Positions 39,847-51,455 are shown, counted from the first letter of the stretch. The stretch: DNA of 64,000 nt from Stutzerimonas stutzeri (GCF_019090095.1 NZ_JAGQFP010000002.1:1860001-1924000); one strand, 5' to 3'. Notes: a model not told the origin generated them from the sequence alone. A program made the numbers and translations.

Positions 39847-40770
39847 ATGTTTTCTGACAGTGTTGGTGAGACAGGCTCACAAGCCGCCATTCGGCCTCTA
39901 CCCTCGTTACTGGCGCTGCGTTGCTTCGAAGTCGCGGCTCGCCTGGAGAATTTCAGCCGCGCCGCCGATGAGTTGCACCTGACCCATGGGGCGGTCAGCC
40001 GGGCTGTGCGCCTACTCGAAGATGAACTGGGCGTGACGCTGTTCGAACGGCGTGGTCGTCGTGTGCTCCTGACCGACTCCGGGCGTACCCTGGCGCGGGC
40101 GGTGAGCGGGGGCTTTGGCCTGATGCGGCAGGCTGTTGCAGAACTGCGCGCCAGTAGTCGCCAGGCACGGCGCTGGGTATTGTCTTGCGAACCCACGTTG
40201 CTGATGCGATGGCTTATTCCTCGCTGGCCGGACTTCCAGGCCAGGCATCCGGGGATTGAGGTGCATCTGGTCGCTGGCGGCGGACCGTTCTCCTTCGCGG
40301 ACGGGATCGACCTGGCGATCCGTCGTAACGATTTCCGGTGGCCTGGCAACTACCATGCCGAGCCGTTGTTCGTAGAGCGGGTTGGCCCGGTCTGTCGGCC
40401 GGACAAGGCGGCGCTCTGGCTTCGCCGGGAGTGCGACGGTGAAGCGTTGCAGGCCGGTGCGCCTTGCCTTCACGCCCGGACACGGCCGTCGGCGTGGCAG
40501 GACTGGGCCTTGGCGGCGGGTCGGCGCTTTCCCGAGGCGCCAGGGCAGACCTTCGATCATTTTTTCTTCAGTTTGCAAGCGGCTGTCGCCGGTCTGGGCG
40601 TCGCCATCGGCCCCTGGCACTTGGTGCGTGACGATCTGCACAGTGGCGTGCTGGTCGCCCCGCTGGGGTTCGTCGAAGATGGCTCACGCTACTGTCTGCT
40701 GTCGCCGCAACCTTTGCAAACCTGCGGCCCGCAGGCCGATCTGTTGGCCTGGCTGCGCGAGATAGCCTGA
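39847..40770 (+). CDS. LysR-family regulator (GcvA-like)
   Basis: 307 residues. The helix-turn-helix is near the N-terminus: PLPSLLALRCFEVAARLENFSRAADELHLTHGAVSRAVRLLEDELGVTLFERRGRRVLLT. The GcvA-like trait is the conserved LRCFEVAARLENFSRAADEL start. The effector domain (about 100-300) has two alpha/beta lobes with FFFSLQAAVAGLGVAIGP. The start is uncertain because no good ribosome site precedes the ATG. It is divergent from the LysE-type exporter across 65 bases, so control of that exporter is the simplest guess. Confidence 0.87.
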   Translation: MFSDSVGETGSQAAIRPLPSLLALRCFEVAARLENFSRAADELHLTHGAVSRAVRLLEDELGVTLFERRGRRVLLTDSGRTLARAVSGGFGLMRQAVAELRASSRQARRWVLSCEPTLLMRWLIPRWPDFQARHPGIEVHLVAGGGPFSFADGIDLAIRRNDFRWPGNYHAEPLFVERVGPVCRPDKAALWLRRECDGEALQAGAPCLHARTRPSAWQDWALAAGRRFPEAPGQTFDHFFFSLQAAVAGLGVAIGPWHLVRDDLHSGVLVAPLGFVEDGSRYCLLSPQPLQTCGPQADLLAWLREIA

Positions 40771-40800
40771 TCGAGGCGGTACAAAGGGAGGGCAGCTCAC

Positions 40801-41202
40801 CGAATAACCTGGGACACAGTCCCTGGTGAGAGTCCGGCGGATACAAAAAATCCCCAGGTTTTCATCTGAGGCTTTGAAGTTGGCTCCGCGACCTGGACTC
40901 GACTGCGCAGCAGAACGCGCTTCAGCGCGGCCCCGAAGGGGTGAGCGAAGCGAATAACCTGGGACACAGTCCCTGGTGAGCGTCCGGCGGATACAAAAAA
41001 GCCCCAGGTTTTCACCTGAGGCTTTGAAGTTGGCTCCGCGACCTGGACTCGACTGCGCAGCAGAACGCGCTTCAGCGCGGCCCCGAAGGGGTGAGCGAAG
41101 CGAATAACCTGGGACACAGTCCCTGGTGAGCGTCCGGCGGATACAAAAAAGCCCCAGGTGTTCACCTGAGGCTTTGAAGTTGGCTCCGCGACCTGGACTC
41201 GA
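40801..41202. repeat. Three tandem copies of tRNA-Asn 3-prime end and its terminator
   Basis: A 150-bp unit starts at 40801, 40951 and 41101. Each unit holds, read leftward, the last 22 bases of tRNA-Asn (TCGAGTCCAGGTCGCGGAGC plus CA), a terminator hairpin and a downstream tail. Copy 3 is continuous with the real tRNA. Copies 1 and 2 are joined by a 48-base C/G-rich link (for example 41053-41100). Copies 2 and 3 are almost identical; copy 1 has a few changes. The unit is open in the minus strand and gives repeats of a 50-residue frame, which I take as non-coding. Confidence 0.9.
41145..41175 (-). terminator. Terminator of tRNA-Asn
   Basis: Read leftward: AGCCTCAGGT, a short loop, CACCTGGGGCT, then six T. 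Copies occur in the upstream repeats at 40995-41025 and 40845-40875. Confidence 0.85.
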
Positions 41203-41256
41203 ACCAGGGACCCAATGATTAACAGTCATTTGCTCTACCGACTGAGCTATCGCGGA
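41181..41256 (-). tRNA. tRNA-Asn (anticodon GTT)
   Basis: 76 bases with CCA. The acceptor TCCGCGA pairs with TCGCGGA, the anticodon loop is CTGTTAA, and the D and T arms are normal. Confidence 0.96.
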
Positions 41257-41268
41257 ACAGCGGTGCGT

Positions 41269-41296
41269 ATCCTACTGTTTGTTAAGGGGAAGTCAA
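41269..41296 (-). promoter_or_regulatory. Sigma70 promoter of tRNA-Asn
   Basis: TTGACT (41296-41291), 16 bases, TAGGAT (41274-41269), 12 bases before the tRNA start. Confidence 0.7.
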
Positions 41297-41307
41297 CCCC
41301 TTGCGGA

Positions 41308-42504
41308 TCAGAGGACCTGGACGATGGCGTCGGTGACATGGTCCAGATTGCTGTGGTTCAGCGCGGCGGCGCAGATGCGCCCGGTACCGATCGCGTAGAC
41401 GCCGAATTCGACGCGCAGGCGCTCGACCTGTGCTGCGGAGAGTCCCGAGTAGGAGAACATTCCGCGCTGCTTGGCGACGAAGCTGAAGTCCTGTTTGGCG
41501 CCCTTTTCAGCCAGTTTGCGAACCATGCTCAGGCGCATGTCCTGGATGCGAGTGCGCATCTCGCCAAGCTCGGTTTCCCACATCGCACGCAGCTCCGGAC
41601 TGTTCAGTACGGCGGAAACCACAGTAGCGCCGTGCGTCGGCGGGTTGGAGTAGTTGGTGCGAATCACGCGTTTGATCTGCGACAGCACGCGCGCCGACTC
41701 GTCGCGGTTCTGCGTGACCATCGACAGGGCGCCGACACGCTCGCCATAGAGCGAGAACGACTTGGAGAACGAACTGGAGACGAAGAAGCTCATGCCCGAT
41801 TCGGCGAACAGGCGGACTGCAGCGGCGTCTTCCTCGATGCTGTCGCCAAAGCCTTGGTAGGCAATGTCGATGAACGGCACGTGATCATTGGCGCGCAGTA
41901 CGTCGAGGATGTGCTGCCAGTCCTCGGGTTGCAAGTCGACGCCGGTCGGGTTGTGGCAGCAGGCATGCAGCACGACGATCGAGCGGGGCGGCAGGTTCTT
42001 CAGATCCTCGAGCAGGCCGGCGCGGTCGATCCCGTGGCTGGCTGCGTCGTAGTAGCGGTAGTTCTGTACCGGAAAACCGGCAGACTCGAACAGGGCGCGG
42101 TGGTTTTCCCAGCTGGGATTGGTGATCGCCACGACGGCGTCGGGCAGCATGCGCTTGAGGAAATCCGCGCCGATCTTCAGTGCGCCAGTGCCGCCCAGGG
42201 CCTGGGTGGTCACCACTCGACCGTCGGCGACCAGCGCCGAGTCAGCGCCGAACAGCAAACCTTGCACGGCCATGTCATAGCTGGCGATGCCCTCGATCGG
42301 CAGATAGCCACGCGGGGCGTTGAGCTCCAGGCGCGCCATCTCGGCGGCTGCAACGGCGCGCAGCAGCGGAATTCGACCTTCTTCGTTGTAGTAGACGCCA
42401 ACCCCCAGGTTGACCTTGTTCTGCCGGGTGTCGGCATTGAAGGCTTCATTGAGGCCGAGGATCGGATCGCGCGGCGCCATTTCGACAGCGGAGAACAAAC
42501 TCAT
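41308..42504 (-). CDS. Aromatic/aspartate aminotransferase
   Basis: 398 residues from ATG 42504; the frame is open further upstream but only this start gives the family N-terminus MSLFSAVEMAPRDPILGLNEAFNAD. It is a class I aminotransferase, with KVNLGVGVYYNEEGRIPLLRAV, GGTGALKIGADFL, ITNPSWENHRALFESAGF, VVLHACCHNPTGVDL and the pyridoxal-phosphate lysine in SSSFSKSFSLYGERVGAL. R-rich substrate residues near the C-terminus are intact. TyrB/AspC/PhhC enzymes interconvert aspartate, tyrosine and phenylalanine with 2-oxoglutarate, and the sequence does not tell which it prefers. It is divergent from uvrB, as remembered for P. aeruginosa PA3139/PA3138. Confidence 0.93.
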   Translation of the reverse strand: MSLFSAVEMAPRDPILGLNEAFNADTRQNKVNLGVGVYYNEEGRIPLLRAVAAAEMARLELNAPRGYLPIEGIASYDMAVQGLLFGADSALVADGRVVTTQALGGTGALKIGADFLKRMLPDAVVAITNPSWENHRALFESAGFPVQNYRYYDAASHGIDRAGLLEDLKNLPPRSIVVLHACCHNPTGVDLQPEDWQHILDVLRANDHVPFIDIAYQGFGDSIEEDAAAVRLFAESGMSFFVSSSFSKSFSLYGERVGALSMVTQNRDESARVLSQIKRVIRTNYSNPPTHGATVVSAVLNSPELRAMWETELGEMRTRIQDMRLSMVRKLAEKGAKQDFSFVAKQRGMFSYSGLSAAQVERLRVEFGVYAIGTGRICAAALNHSNLDHVTDAIVQVL

Positions 42505-42812
42505 GGTGGGGAAGCTCGAAGAGAGGAGGTGGCTGATGCAGCACCCTCGCTTCGCGCTGAGGGCGGTGCGCAAACGGGGCAAGAGTATAGCGGGCCGACG
42601 GTTGCGTCGCGATATGCTAGGGCGGTTTTTTCTTACCGATTCACGCCCGCCTGGTTGCGATCTCACCTTGCTTCGTCTGTCTGTCCGGTTGGGCACTTGA
42701 TATCGTCGGGGGCGACCGCATTGAAAGGGCCACGTCAGCCGTTCGCCTTGTCCGCGACGGATCAGCACCACCGTTCGGCTTTCGAGTCGTCACGCTATTT
42801 GAAGAGGTCGAT

Positions 42813-44828
<2,016 letters not shown>

Positions 44829-44831
44829 CGG

Positions 44832-45025
44832 CTGTAGGAGCAGGCTCTGCCTGCGACCAACGTGGGCAGGGGTGGTGGCCTCTGTCGCAGGTAGAACCTG
44901 CTCCTACATGGAGCGGGTGTGCGGGTGTTTGGGTCGGCCTTCACAATCTGTAGGAGCAGGCTCTGCCTGCGACCAACGTGGGCAGGGGTGGTGGCCTCTG
45001 TCGCAGGTAAAACCTGCTCCTACAC
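44832..45025. repeat. Two REP-pair (BIME) units upstream of RAYT gene
   Basis: Two copies of a 78-bp unit start at 44832 and 44948, period 116. Each has GTAGGAGCAGGCTCTGCCTGC, a 26-base middle (starting CAACGTGGGCAGG) and the inverted REP CAGGTAGAACCTGCTCCTAC (second copy with GTAAAACC). The two units flank a short link and lie between uvrB and the RAYT gene. Confidence 0.9.
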
Positions 45026-45092
45026 GAACAAAGCGTGTGGGCGGACTGTACCGATAGTGGGAGCCAGGAAGGCAGAAAAAGGAGCAAGGGAC

Positions 45093-45554
45093 ATGCGAGA
45101 CATCAAACCGGGCGCCAGGAGCCTGCGGCGTGGGCGATATTCGGAGCCAGGCCGGATCTACCTCGTCACGGCTGTGACTCAGGCGCGAGAGCCGCACTTC
45201 ACGGACTGGGGTTTCGGCCGCCTGGTGGTCGACCAGATGCGTGCGGCGGATACCGATGGCGGGCTTCGTTCGCTCGCCTTCGTCGTGATGCCCGATCATT
45301 TCCACTGGCTTTTCGAACTCGGCGAGCAACGGCTCGATGCGGTTGTGATGCGCGTGAAGTCCCGCAGCGCCAAGGCCGTCAACGCATCGCTAAGGCGCAG
45401 CGGACAGCTCTGGCAGCGCGGCTTCCATGATCGGGCCATCCGCCGGGAAGACGATATCCGCGCCATTGCACGCTATGTCATCGCCAACCCCTTGCGCGCC
45501 GGTTTGGTTCAGCGGGTGGGCGACTACCCGTTATGGGATGCGGTCTGGCTCTGA
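45093..45554 (+). CDS. REP-associated tyrosine transposase (RAYT)
   Basis: 153 residues from ATG 45093 (AAAGGAGC upstream). It is a Y1-type single-strand transposase of the RAYT class: HUH pair in VVMPDHFHWLFELGE, catalytic tyrosine in IARYVIANPLRAGLVQRVGDYPLWDA, and the N-terminal RAYT start RRGRYSEPGRIYLVTAVTQ. It is framed by REP arrays on both sides (44832-45025 and 45584-46020), the normal setting for this domesticated transposase. It probably cuts and spreads REP sequences as hairpins. All catalytic residues are present, so it may be active. Confidence 0.92.
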   Translation: MRDIKPGARSLRRGRYSEPGRIYLVTAVTQAREPHFTDWGFGRLVVDQMRAADTDGGLRSLAFVVMPDHFHWLFELGEQRLDAVVMRVKSRSAKAVNASLRRSGQLWQRGFHDRAIRREDDIRAIARYVIANPLRAGLVQRVGDYPLWDAVWL

Positions 45555-45583
45555 CCCGCTCGTAGTGACGGGTCTGCACTAAC

Positions 45584-46020
45584 CTGTAGGAGCAGGCTCT
45601 GCCTGCGACTGGAGTGCCGGGCGCTGTGGCGGTCGCAGGTAGAACCTGCTCCTACATGAAGCGGGCGTGCGGGTGCGTGGGTGGCGGTCTGCACCGATCT
45701 GTAGGAGCAGGCTCTGCCTGCGACTGGAGTGCCGGGCGCTGTGGCGGTCGCAGGTAGAACCTGCTCCTACATGAAGCGGGCGTGCGGGTGCGTGGGTGGC
45801 GGTCTGCACGATCTGTAGGAGCTGGCTCTGCCTGCGACTGGAGTGCCGGGCGCTGTGGCGGTCGCAGGTAGAACCTGCTCCTACAACGGGCGTGCGGGTG
45901 CGTGGGTGGCGGTCTGCACGATCTGTAGGAGGTGGCTCTGCCTGCGACTGGAGTGCCGGGCGCTGTGGCGGTCGCAGGCAGAACCTGCTCCTACATGAAA
46001 CGGGCGTGCGGGTGTTTTGC
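45584..46020. repeat. Four-unit REP array downstream of RAYT gene
   Basis: Four units start at about 45584, 45699, 45813 and 45923 (periods 115, 114, 110). Each is REP, a middle of about 22 bases (TGGAGTGCCGGGCGCTGTGG...) and inverted REP, followed by a conserved link (GCGGGCGTGCGGGTGCGTGG). The middle differs from that of the upstream units. Unit 3 has GGAGCTGGC and unit 4 GGAGGTGGC. The last unit ends about 25 bases from the emrB stop at 46021. Confidence 0.9.
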
Positions 46021-47574
46021 TCAGTGCCCGCCGGCGCCGGCCTGGGTGTTTTGCGGTAACGGGCGGGTGAGCAGTACCGCAACCATGCTTACGGCGAGCG
46101 CTATGCCAACGAAATGGAATGCATCGTTGTAGGCCATGATCATGGCCTGCTGATGCGTGATCTCGCTGAGCCTTCCGAGCGCCGCCTGCTCGCTGCCCAA
46201 TTGCTGGGTCAGCATGGTCAGGCGCTCGGCTACGGCCGGATTGCTCGGTACCACCGATTCGCGCAAGTAGTCGAAGTAGACCTTGGCGCGGCTGTCGAGC
46301 AGCGTGGCCAGCAGCGCGATGCCGATGGCGCCGCCAAGGTTGCGCAGAATGTTGAACAGGCTCGACGCCGAGCCAGCGTCCTGTGGCTGGACGTAGGCGG
46401 TGGCGATCAGCGAGACGGTGACCATGATCATTGGCTGGCCCAGCGCGCGGATGATCTGGATAGGGTGGAACTGGTCCCCCGCGAAGTCGGGATTGAGCGC
46501 GCCGGAGGCAAAGCTGGACAGGCCAAAGAGGGCAAAGCCCGCGGCGCAAAGCCACTTGGGCGCGATGACCTTCATCAGCTTGGGCACCAACGGGATCAGG
46601 AACAGCTGCGGGATGCCCATCCACATGATCACCTGGCCAATCTGCAGGGCGTTGTAGTCCTGGATCTGCGCCAGATACAGCGGCAACAGGTAGATGGAGC
46701 CGTAGAGCCCAAGCCCCATACCCAGGCTTGCGATGCTGGTTAGGCCGAAGTTGCGTTCGCGCAGGATGCCCAGGTTGATCAGCGGATTGGGGCGCGACAG
46801 CTGCAGAATGACGAACAGGATCAGGCTGACCAGTGCCACCGAGCCCAGCTGGACGATCAGTGTCGACTCCAGCCAGTCCTTGCGATGACCCTCCTCGAGA
46901 AACACCTGCAGACAACCGAGTCCCATGGCCAAGGTGACGATGCCCGCATAGTCGGTACTTTTCAGCAGCTCCCAGTGCGGTGGTTTCTTTTCCAGGCCGT
47001 ACAGCAGGCCGGCAATCATCACCAGGCCGGGCGGCACGTTGATGTAGAAGATGTACTCCCAGCCCCAGTTTTCGGTGAGCCAGCCACCCAGGGTGGGCCC
47101 GATCGAGGGCGCGAAGGTGGCGGTGATGGCGAACAGTGCCATGCCCTTGGCCCGATGGTGCTCGGGCAGCTTGATCAGCGTGAGGGTGAAGGCCAGCGGA
47201 ATCAGCGCGCCGCCGGTAAAGCCTTGCATCGCGCGGAACACGATCATGCTCTGCAGATTCCAGGCGAAGGAGCAGAGCAGCGACGAAATCAGAAAGCCTA
47301 TCGATACCCACACCGCCAGCCGGCGCGCCGAGAGCAGCTGGACCAGCCAGGCGGTCAGCGGAATCATGATGATTTCCGCCACCAGATAGGACGTCGAAAT
47401 CCACGAGCCTTCCTCCAGGGTCGCGGACAGCGCGCCCTGGATGTCTTTCAGCGACGAGTTGGTGATCTGGATGTCCAGCACCGCCATGAAGGCGCCAAGC
47501 ATGGCGCTCATCACCGCGATCCAGTCGCGCCGGCTGGGTTCGCCATCCGGCCGAATCAGCGCATCAGCGGCCAC
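46021..47574 (-). CDS. emrB: DHA2-family drug efflux permease EmrB
   Basis: 517 residues and 14 membrane helices, as for DHA2 transporters. Features: IAVMSAMLGAFMAVLDIQITNSSLKDIQGALSATLEEGSWI at the start, AQMFRAMQG-type loop (IVFRAMQGFTGGALIPLAF), antiporter motif C (FAPSIGPTLGGWLTENWGWEYIFYINVPPG) and the C-terminal HFVGIALAVSMVAVLLTRP. It forms a proton-driven tripartite pump with EmrA and an outer-membrane channel. Its start overlaps the emrA stop by 11 bases, so translation is coupled. Its stop sits right at the edge of the REP array. Confidence 0.94.
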   Translation of the reverse strand: MAADALIRPDGEPSRRDWIAVMSAMLGAFMAVLDIQITNSSLKDIQGALSATLEEGSWISTSYLVAEIIMIPLTAWLVQLLSARRLAVWVSIGFLISSLLCSFAWNLQSMIVFRAMQGFTGGALIPLAFTLTLIKLPEHHRAKGMALFAITATFAPSIGPTLGGWLTENWGWEYIFYINVPPGLVMIAGLLYGLEKKPPHWELLKSTDYAGIVTLAMGLGCLQVFLEEGHRKDWLESTLIVQLGSVALVSLILFVILQLSRPNPLINLGILRERNFGLTSIASLGMGLGLYGSIYLLPLYLAQIQDYNALQIGQVIMWMGIPQLFLIPLVPKLMKVIAPKWLCAAGFALFGLSSFASGALNPDFAGDQFHPIQIIRALGQPMIMVTVSLIATAYVQPQDAGSASSLFNILRNLGGAIGIALLATLLDSRAKVYFDYLRESVVPSNPAVAERLTMLTQQLGSEQAALGRLSEITHQQAMIMAYNDAFHFVGIALAVSMVAVLLTRPLPQNTQAGAGGH

Positions 47575-48598
47575 GGAGATCGATCTTCACGTCCACCGAC
47601 ATGCCAGGACGGATACGCCCCTTGAGTGGATTGTCGCTGGCGAAGGTCAGCTTGACCGGGATGCGTTGAACCACCTTGGTGAAGTTACCCGTGGCGTTGT
47701 CTGGGGGCAGCAGGCTGAACTGCGCACCCGAGGCCGGGGAGAGGCTCTCGACTCGACCTTCGATGGGTGTATCGGGGAAGGTGTCGAAGGTCAGTTCGGC
47801 GCTCTGGCCGACCTGCATGTGGCCGATCTGGGTTTCCTTGAAGTTGGCCTGTACCCAGATGTCTTCGTCGGGAACGATCGACATCAGATAGGCACCGACC
47901 GAAACGTACTGGCCGTTGCGGGCCGAGCGTTGGCCGACGATACCGCTGATGGGCGAACGGATTTCGGTGCGACTCACGTTCAGTTCGGCTCGCTCGATTT
48001 CCGCACGTGCGCCATCGATCTGTGCCTGCAGGCGTTTGACATCGGCTTGCAGGGTGTCGACCTGCTGGCGCTGGGCGGCCAGGTCCGCTTCAGCCTTCTG
48101 CCGCTGCGAGCGGGCGACCCGCGCATCGGCCGACAGGGTGGTGACCCGTTCTTCCGAGACGAAGCCGGGCTTGCGCAGCGCTTCGACGCGCGACAGGTCG
48201 ACCTGGCTGCGCTCGAGGTTCGCCTGGGCTGCGCTGACCGACGCCTGGCTGGCGGCAATCAGGCTGGTCTGTTGTTCGAGGCGGCTCACGGCCTGGGCGA
48301 GCTCGGCTTCGCGGATCGCCAGGTTGGCGCGGGCCTGGTCCAACGCCAGGCGGAAATCCCCGGGCTCGAGGGTCACCAGCAGATCACCAGGCTGCACATG
48401 CTGGTTGTCCTGCACATGAACACGTTCTATACGCGCCGCGAGTTGGCTGGAAATGCGGGTGATCTCGCCTTGCACGTAGGCGTTGTCGGTGTGCTCGTAG
48501 AAGCGGCCGATGAAAAACCAGTGTGCGAAAAAGGCACCTGCCACCAGCAGTAGCAGGGCGACGAAGATGAAGAGTCGGCGTTGCAGCTTGGCAGGCAT
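47564..48598 (-). CDS. emrA: Membrane-fusion protein EmrA
   Basis: 344 residues from ATG 48598. There is a single N-terminal membrane helix (about 9-30, LFIFVALLLLVAGAFFAHWFF). It continues with YEHTDNAYVQGEITRISSQLAARIERVHVQDNQHVQPGDLLVTLEP (lipoyl-type hairpin), a long coiled-coil hairpin (about 75-200), and the beta-barrel domain with SGIVGQRSARNGQYVSVGAYLMSIVPDEDIWVQANFKET. This is the periplasmic adaptor of a drug pump. First gene of emrAB, divergent from a LysR gene that may regulate it. Confidence 0.94.
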   Translation of the reverse strand: MPAKLQRRLFIFVALLLLVAGAFFAHWFFIGRFYEHTDNAYVQGEITRISSQLAARIERVHVQDNQHVQPGDLLVTLEPGDFRLALDQARANLAIREAELAQAVSRLEQQTSLIAASQASVSAAQANLERSQVDLSRVEALRKPGFVSEERVTTLSADARVARSQRQKAEADLAAQRQQVDTLQADVKRLQAQIDGARAEIERAELNVSRTEIRSPISGIVGQRSARNGQYVSVGAYLMSIVPDEDIWVQANFKETQIGHMQVGQSAELTFDTFPDTPIEGRVESLSPASGAQFSLLPPDNATGNFTKVVQRIPVKLTFASDNPLKGRIRPGMSVDVKIDLRGR

Positions 48599-48701
48599 GT
48601 CGTCGCTCGTGACCAGAGGTGAGCCGCACAATCTACCAGTGTTCCGGTTTCGTAATAAGCCGTTACAATCGCTAAACTTTGTTGCGCGCAAGGAACAATC
48701 G

Positions 48702-49631
48702 ATGGGCCTCGACGACGCCTTGATATTCACCCGAGTGGTGGAGTGCCACAGCTTCACCCAAGCGGCGGCCAGCCTGGGTATGCAGAAATCCACCGTGAGC
48801 CGCCGGATCGTCCAGCTCGAAGAGCGGCTCGGCGTGCGCTTGATCAACCGCACCACGCGGCGTTTGCGTCTGACGGAGGTCGGTCAGGCCTACTACGAGC
48901 GCTGCCGGCAGATCATGCTCGATTTCGCCGAAGCCGAGCAGGTGGTGATGCAGCTGCAGCAGGCGCCGGCCGGCCTGCTGCGGATCTGCGCGCCGATCGA
49001 GTTCGGCCAGTGGATCCTGGGTCGGGTACTGGGCGATTTCATGCGGCTGTATCCGGACATCAACGCCGAGGTCGAGCTGGCGTCGCGATACGTCGATCCG
49101 GTGGAGGAGGGCGTCGACATCGTCATCGCGGTGGGTCAGCCGAACGATTCCACCTTGATCGCCCGCAAGCTCTTCGAAACCCGGCGGCGACTCTGTGCCA
49201 GCCCGGCTTACCTGGCGCAACACGGTGCTCCGGCGACGGTTGCCGACCTGGCCGCGCACCGTGCGATCAGCCTGTCGCGTGATCCGGTGCGCTACTGGCC
49301 GCTCGTCGAGCAGAACGTGGTGTGTCGCCGCGTGCTGGGTTGCAACAACATCACCTTCGCCCGTGAAGCAGCGCTGGCCGGGGCCGGGATTGCCGTGCTG
49401 CCAACCATGATCACTGACCAGGAGGTGCGCGACGGCGACCTGGTCGAGCTCTTGCCTCACGTCGAGTTGCCGGTCGGGGAAGTCTATGCGGTTTATCCAT
49501 CGCGGCGTTTCCAGGCGATGAAGGTCAAAGCCTTTCTCGACTTCCTGATGCAATCGTTGCCAGTCACGGATGGTCGCCTGGTGGAGCCAGTAGAGGCACG
49601 CCTGCTAACATCGCGCCTTTACACGCGCTGA
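48702..49631 (+). CDS. LysR-family regulator next to emrAB
   Basis: 309 residues from ATG 48702 (AAGGAAC upstream). N-terminal helix-turn-helix: FTRVVECHSFTQAAASLGMQKSTVSRRIVQLEERLGVRLINRTTRRLRLTEVG, the DhcR/CrgA-like subgroup with the SxxTVSRRI recognition helix. The effector domain (about 90-300) has ELASRYVDPVEEGVDIVIAVGQP and REAALAGAGIAVLPTMI. It is divergent from emrAB across 103 bases and is the likely local regulator. The gene runs to within 62 bases of gltX. Confidence 0.9.
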   Translation: MGLDDALIFTRVVECHSFTQAAASLGMQKSTVSRRIVQLEERLGVRLINRTTRRLRLTEVGQAYYERCRQIMLDFAEAEQVVMQLQQAPAGLLRICAPIEFGQWILGRVLGDFMRLYPDINAEVELASRYVDPVEEGVDIVIAVGQPNDSTLIARKLFETRRRLCASPAYLAQHGAPATVADLAAHRAISLSRDPVRYWPLVEQNVVCRRVLGCNNITFAREAALAGAGIAVLPTMITDQEVRDGDLVELLPHVELPVGEVYAVYPSRRFQAMKVKAFLDFLMQSLPVTDGRLVEPVEARLLTSRLYTR

Positions 49632-49693
49632 CTCAGCCGACCGAGCCGGCTCCGCCAGTCGTGTGTCTTCCTGTGCATTGATCCGAGAACATC

Positions 49694-51175
49694 ATGACCA
49701 CCGTTCGCACCCGCATCGCACCATCTCCTACCGGTGACCCGCACGTCGGCACCGCCTACATCGCGTTGTTCAATCTCTGCTTCGCTCGTCAGCACGGTGG
49801 CCAGTTCATCCTGCGTATCGAGGACACCGACCAGCTGCGCTCCACGCGCGAATCGGAACAACAGATTTACGATGCATTGCGCTGGCTGGGGATCGAGTGG
49901 GACGAGGGCCCGGATGTCGGCGGGCCGCATGGGCCTTACCGGCAGAGCGAGCGCGGCGAAATCTACAAGAAGTACTCCGATGAGCTGGTTGCCAAGGGGC
50001 ACGCCTTCCCGTGCTTCTGTAGCGCCGAGCGTCTGGATCAGGTGCGCGCCGAGCAGATGGCCAACAAGGAAACGCCGCGCTACGACGGCCATTGCATGCA
50101 CATCGCGGCCGACGAGGCACAGCAGCGCATTGCGGCGGGCGAGTCGCACGTGGTTCGGATGAAGGTGCCGAGCGAAGGCGTCTGCCAGGTCAACGACATG
50201 CTGCGCGGTACGGTCGAGATCGGCTGGGATCGCATGGACATGCAGGTGTTGATGAAAGCCGACGGTCTGCCCACCTATTTCCTGGCGAACGTCGTAGATG
50301 ACCATCTGATGGGCATCACTCACGTCCTGCGCGGCGAGGAGTGGCTGCCATCGGCGCCGAAGCTGATCAAGCTCTACGAGTACTTCGGTTGGGAGCAGCC
50401 GCAGTTGTGCTACATGCCGCTGCTGCGCAATCCGGACAAGAGCAAGCTATCGAAGCGCAAGAACCCGACCTCGGTCACCTTTTATGAGCGCATGGGCTTC
50501 ATGCCCGAGGCGATGCTCAACTATTTGGGCCGCATGGGCTGGTCCATGCCCGATGAGCGCGAGAAATTCACCCTGGCCGAGATGATCGAGCACTTCGACA
50601 TCAACCGGGTTTCACTGGGTGGTCCGATCTTCGATATCGAAAAACTGTCCTGGCTCAACGGCCAGTGGCTGCGCGAGCTGTCGGTCGAGCAATTTGCCGC
50701 CGCCGTGCAGAAGTGGGCGTTCAACCCCGACTACATGATGCAGATCGCGCCGCATGTGCAGCAGCGCGTGGAGACCTTCAGTCAGATCGCACCATTGGCC
50801 GGTTTCTTCTTCTCCGGAGCGTTGAACCTCGATCCCGCATTGTTCGAGCACAAGAAGCTCGACGCCACCCAGGTTCGCCAAGTACTGCAACTGACCCTGT
50901 GGAAGCTCGAAGCGCTGCGCCAGTGGGACAAGGAGCGCATTACCGACTGCATTAATGCGGTCGCTGCGCATCTCGAACTGAAATTGCGTGATGTCATGCC
51001 GTTGATGTTCGCCTCGATCACGGGCCAGGCGAGCTCGGTCTCGGTGCTCGATGCCATGGAAATCATCGGCCCGGACCTGACGCGCTTCCGTCTGCGTCAG
51101 GCGCTGGAATTGCTGGGCGGGGCATCGAAGAAAGAAGTGAAGGAGTGGGAAAAGCTTTTCGCGGCCATGTCCTGA
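49694..51175 (+). CDS. gltX: Glutamyl-tRNA synthetase
   Basis: 493 residues. Class I synthetase motifs: the HIGH-type [16 protein letters not shown] near the N-terminus, then [53 protein letters not shown], and the KMSKS-type [18 protein letters not shown]. The C-terminal anticodon-binding helical domain ends [15 protein letters not shown]. It charges tRNA-Glu with glutamate; two tRNA-Glu genes follow within 0.6 kb. One complete copy, no anomaly. Confidence 0.98.
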   Translation: MTTVRTRIAPSPTGDPHVGTAYIALFNLCFARQHGGQFILRIEDTDQLRSTRESEQQIYDALRWLGIEWDEGPDVGGPHGPYRQSERGEIYKKYSDELVAKGHAFPCFCSAERLDQVRAEQMANKETPRYDGHCMHIAADEAQQRIAAGESHVVRMKVPSEGVCQVNDMLRGTVEIGWDRMDMQVLMKADGLPTYFLANVVDDHLMGITHVLRGEEWLPSAPKLIKLYEYFGWEQPQLCYMPLLRNPDKSKLSKRKNPTSVTFYERMGFMPEAMLNYLGRMGWSMPDEREKFTLAEMIEHFDINRVSLGGPIFDIEKLSWLNGQWLRELSVEQFAAAVQKWAFNPDYMMQIAPHVQQRVETFSQIAPLAGFFFSGALNLDPALFEHKKLDATQVRQVLQLTLWKLEALRQWDKERITDCINAVAAHLELKLRDVMPLMFASITGQASSVSVLDAMEIIGPDLTRFRLRQALELLGGASKKEVKEWEKLFAAMS

Positions 51176-51283
51176 CCTCAGCTGCCAGGCGGCGTGCGCT
51201 GGCGCACGTCGTCCTGTACCGCTCGTCACCGGTAAGTATTTGTTCTGCTGCCGAAAAATCTTGGCACTCAGTTAAAAATATCG

Positions 51284-51312
51284 TTGACACCCTGCAGGCC
51301 CGCACCTAATAT
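51284..51312 (+). promoter_or_regulatory. Sigma70 promoter of the tRNA-Ala/Glu operon
   Basis: Perfect -35 TTGACA (51284-51289), 17 bases, TAATAT (51307-51312), then GCGCCCCG as a GC-rich, stringent-type discriminator. Confidence 0.88.
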
Positions 51313-51330
51313 GCGCCCCGTCCTCGAGAT

Positions 51331-51406
<76 letters not shown>

Positions 51407-51455
51407 ATCTCGATTGCCACACCGGTTCACGCCGGTTGCCTTTGAAGGGCTTTGC

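Noticed and set aside
40797-41229. Leftward repeated 50-residue frames in the tRNA-Asn repeats
   Set aside because: They read through a tRNA and terminators; the repeat explains the open frame better than a protein.
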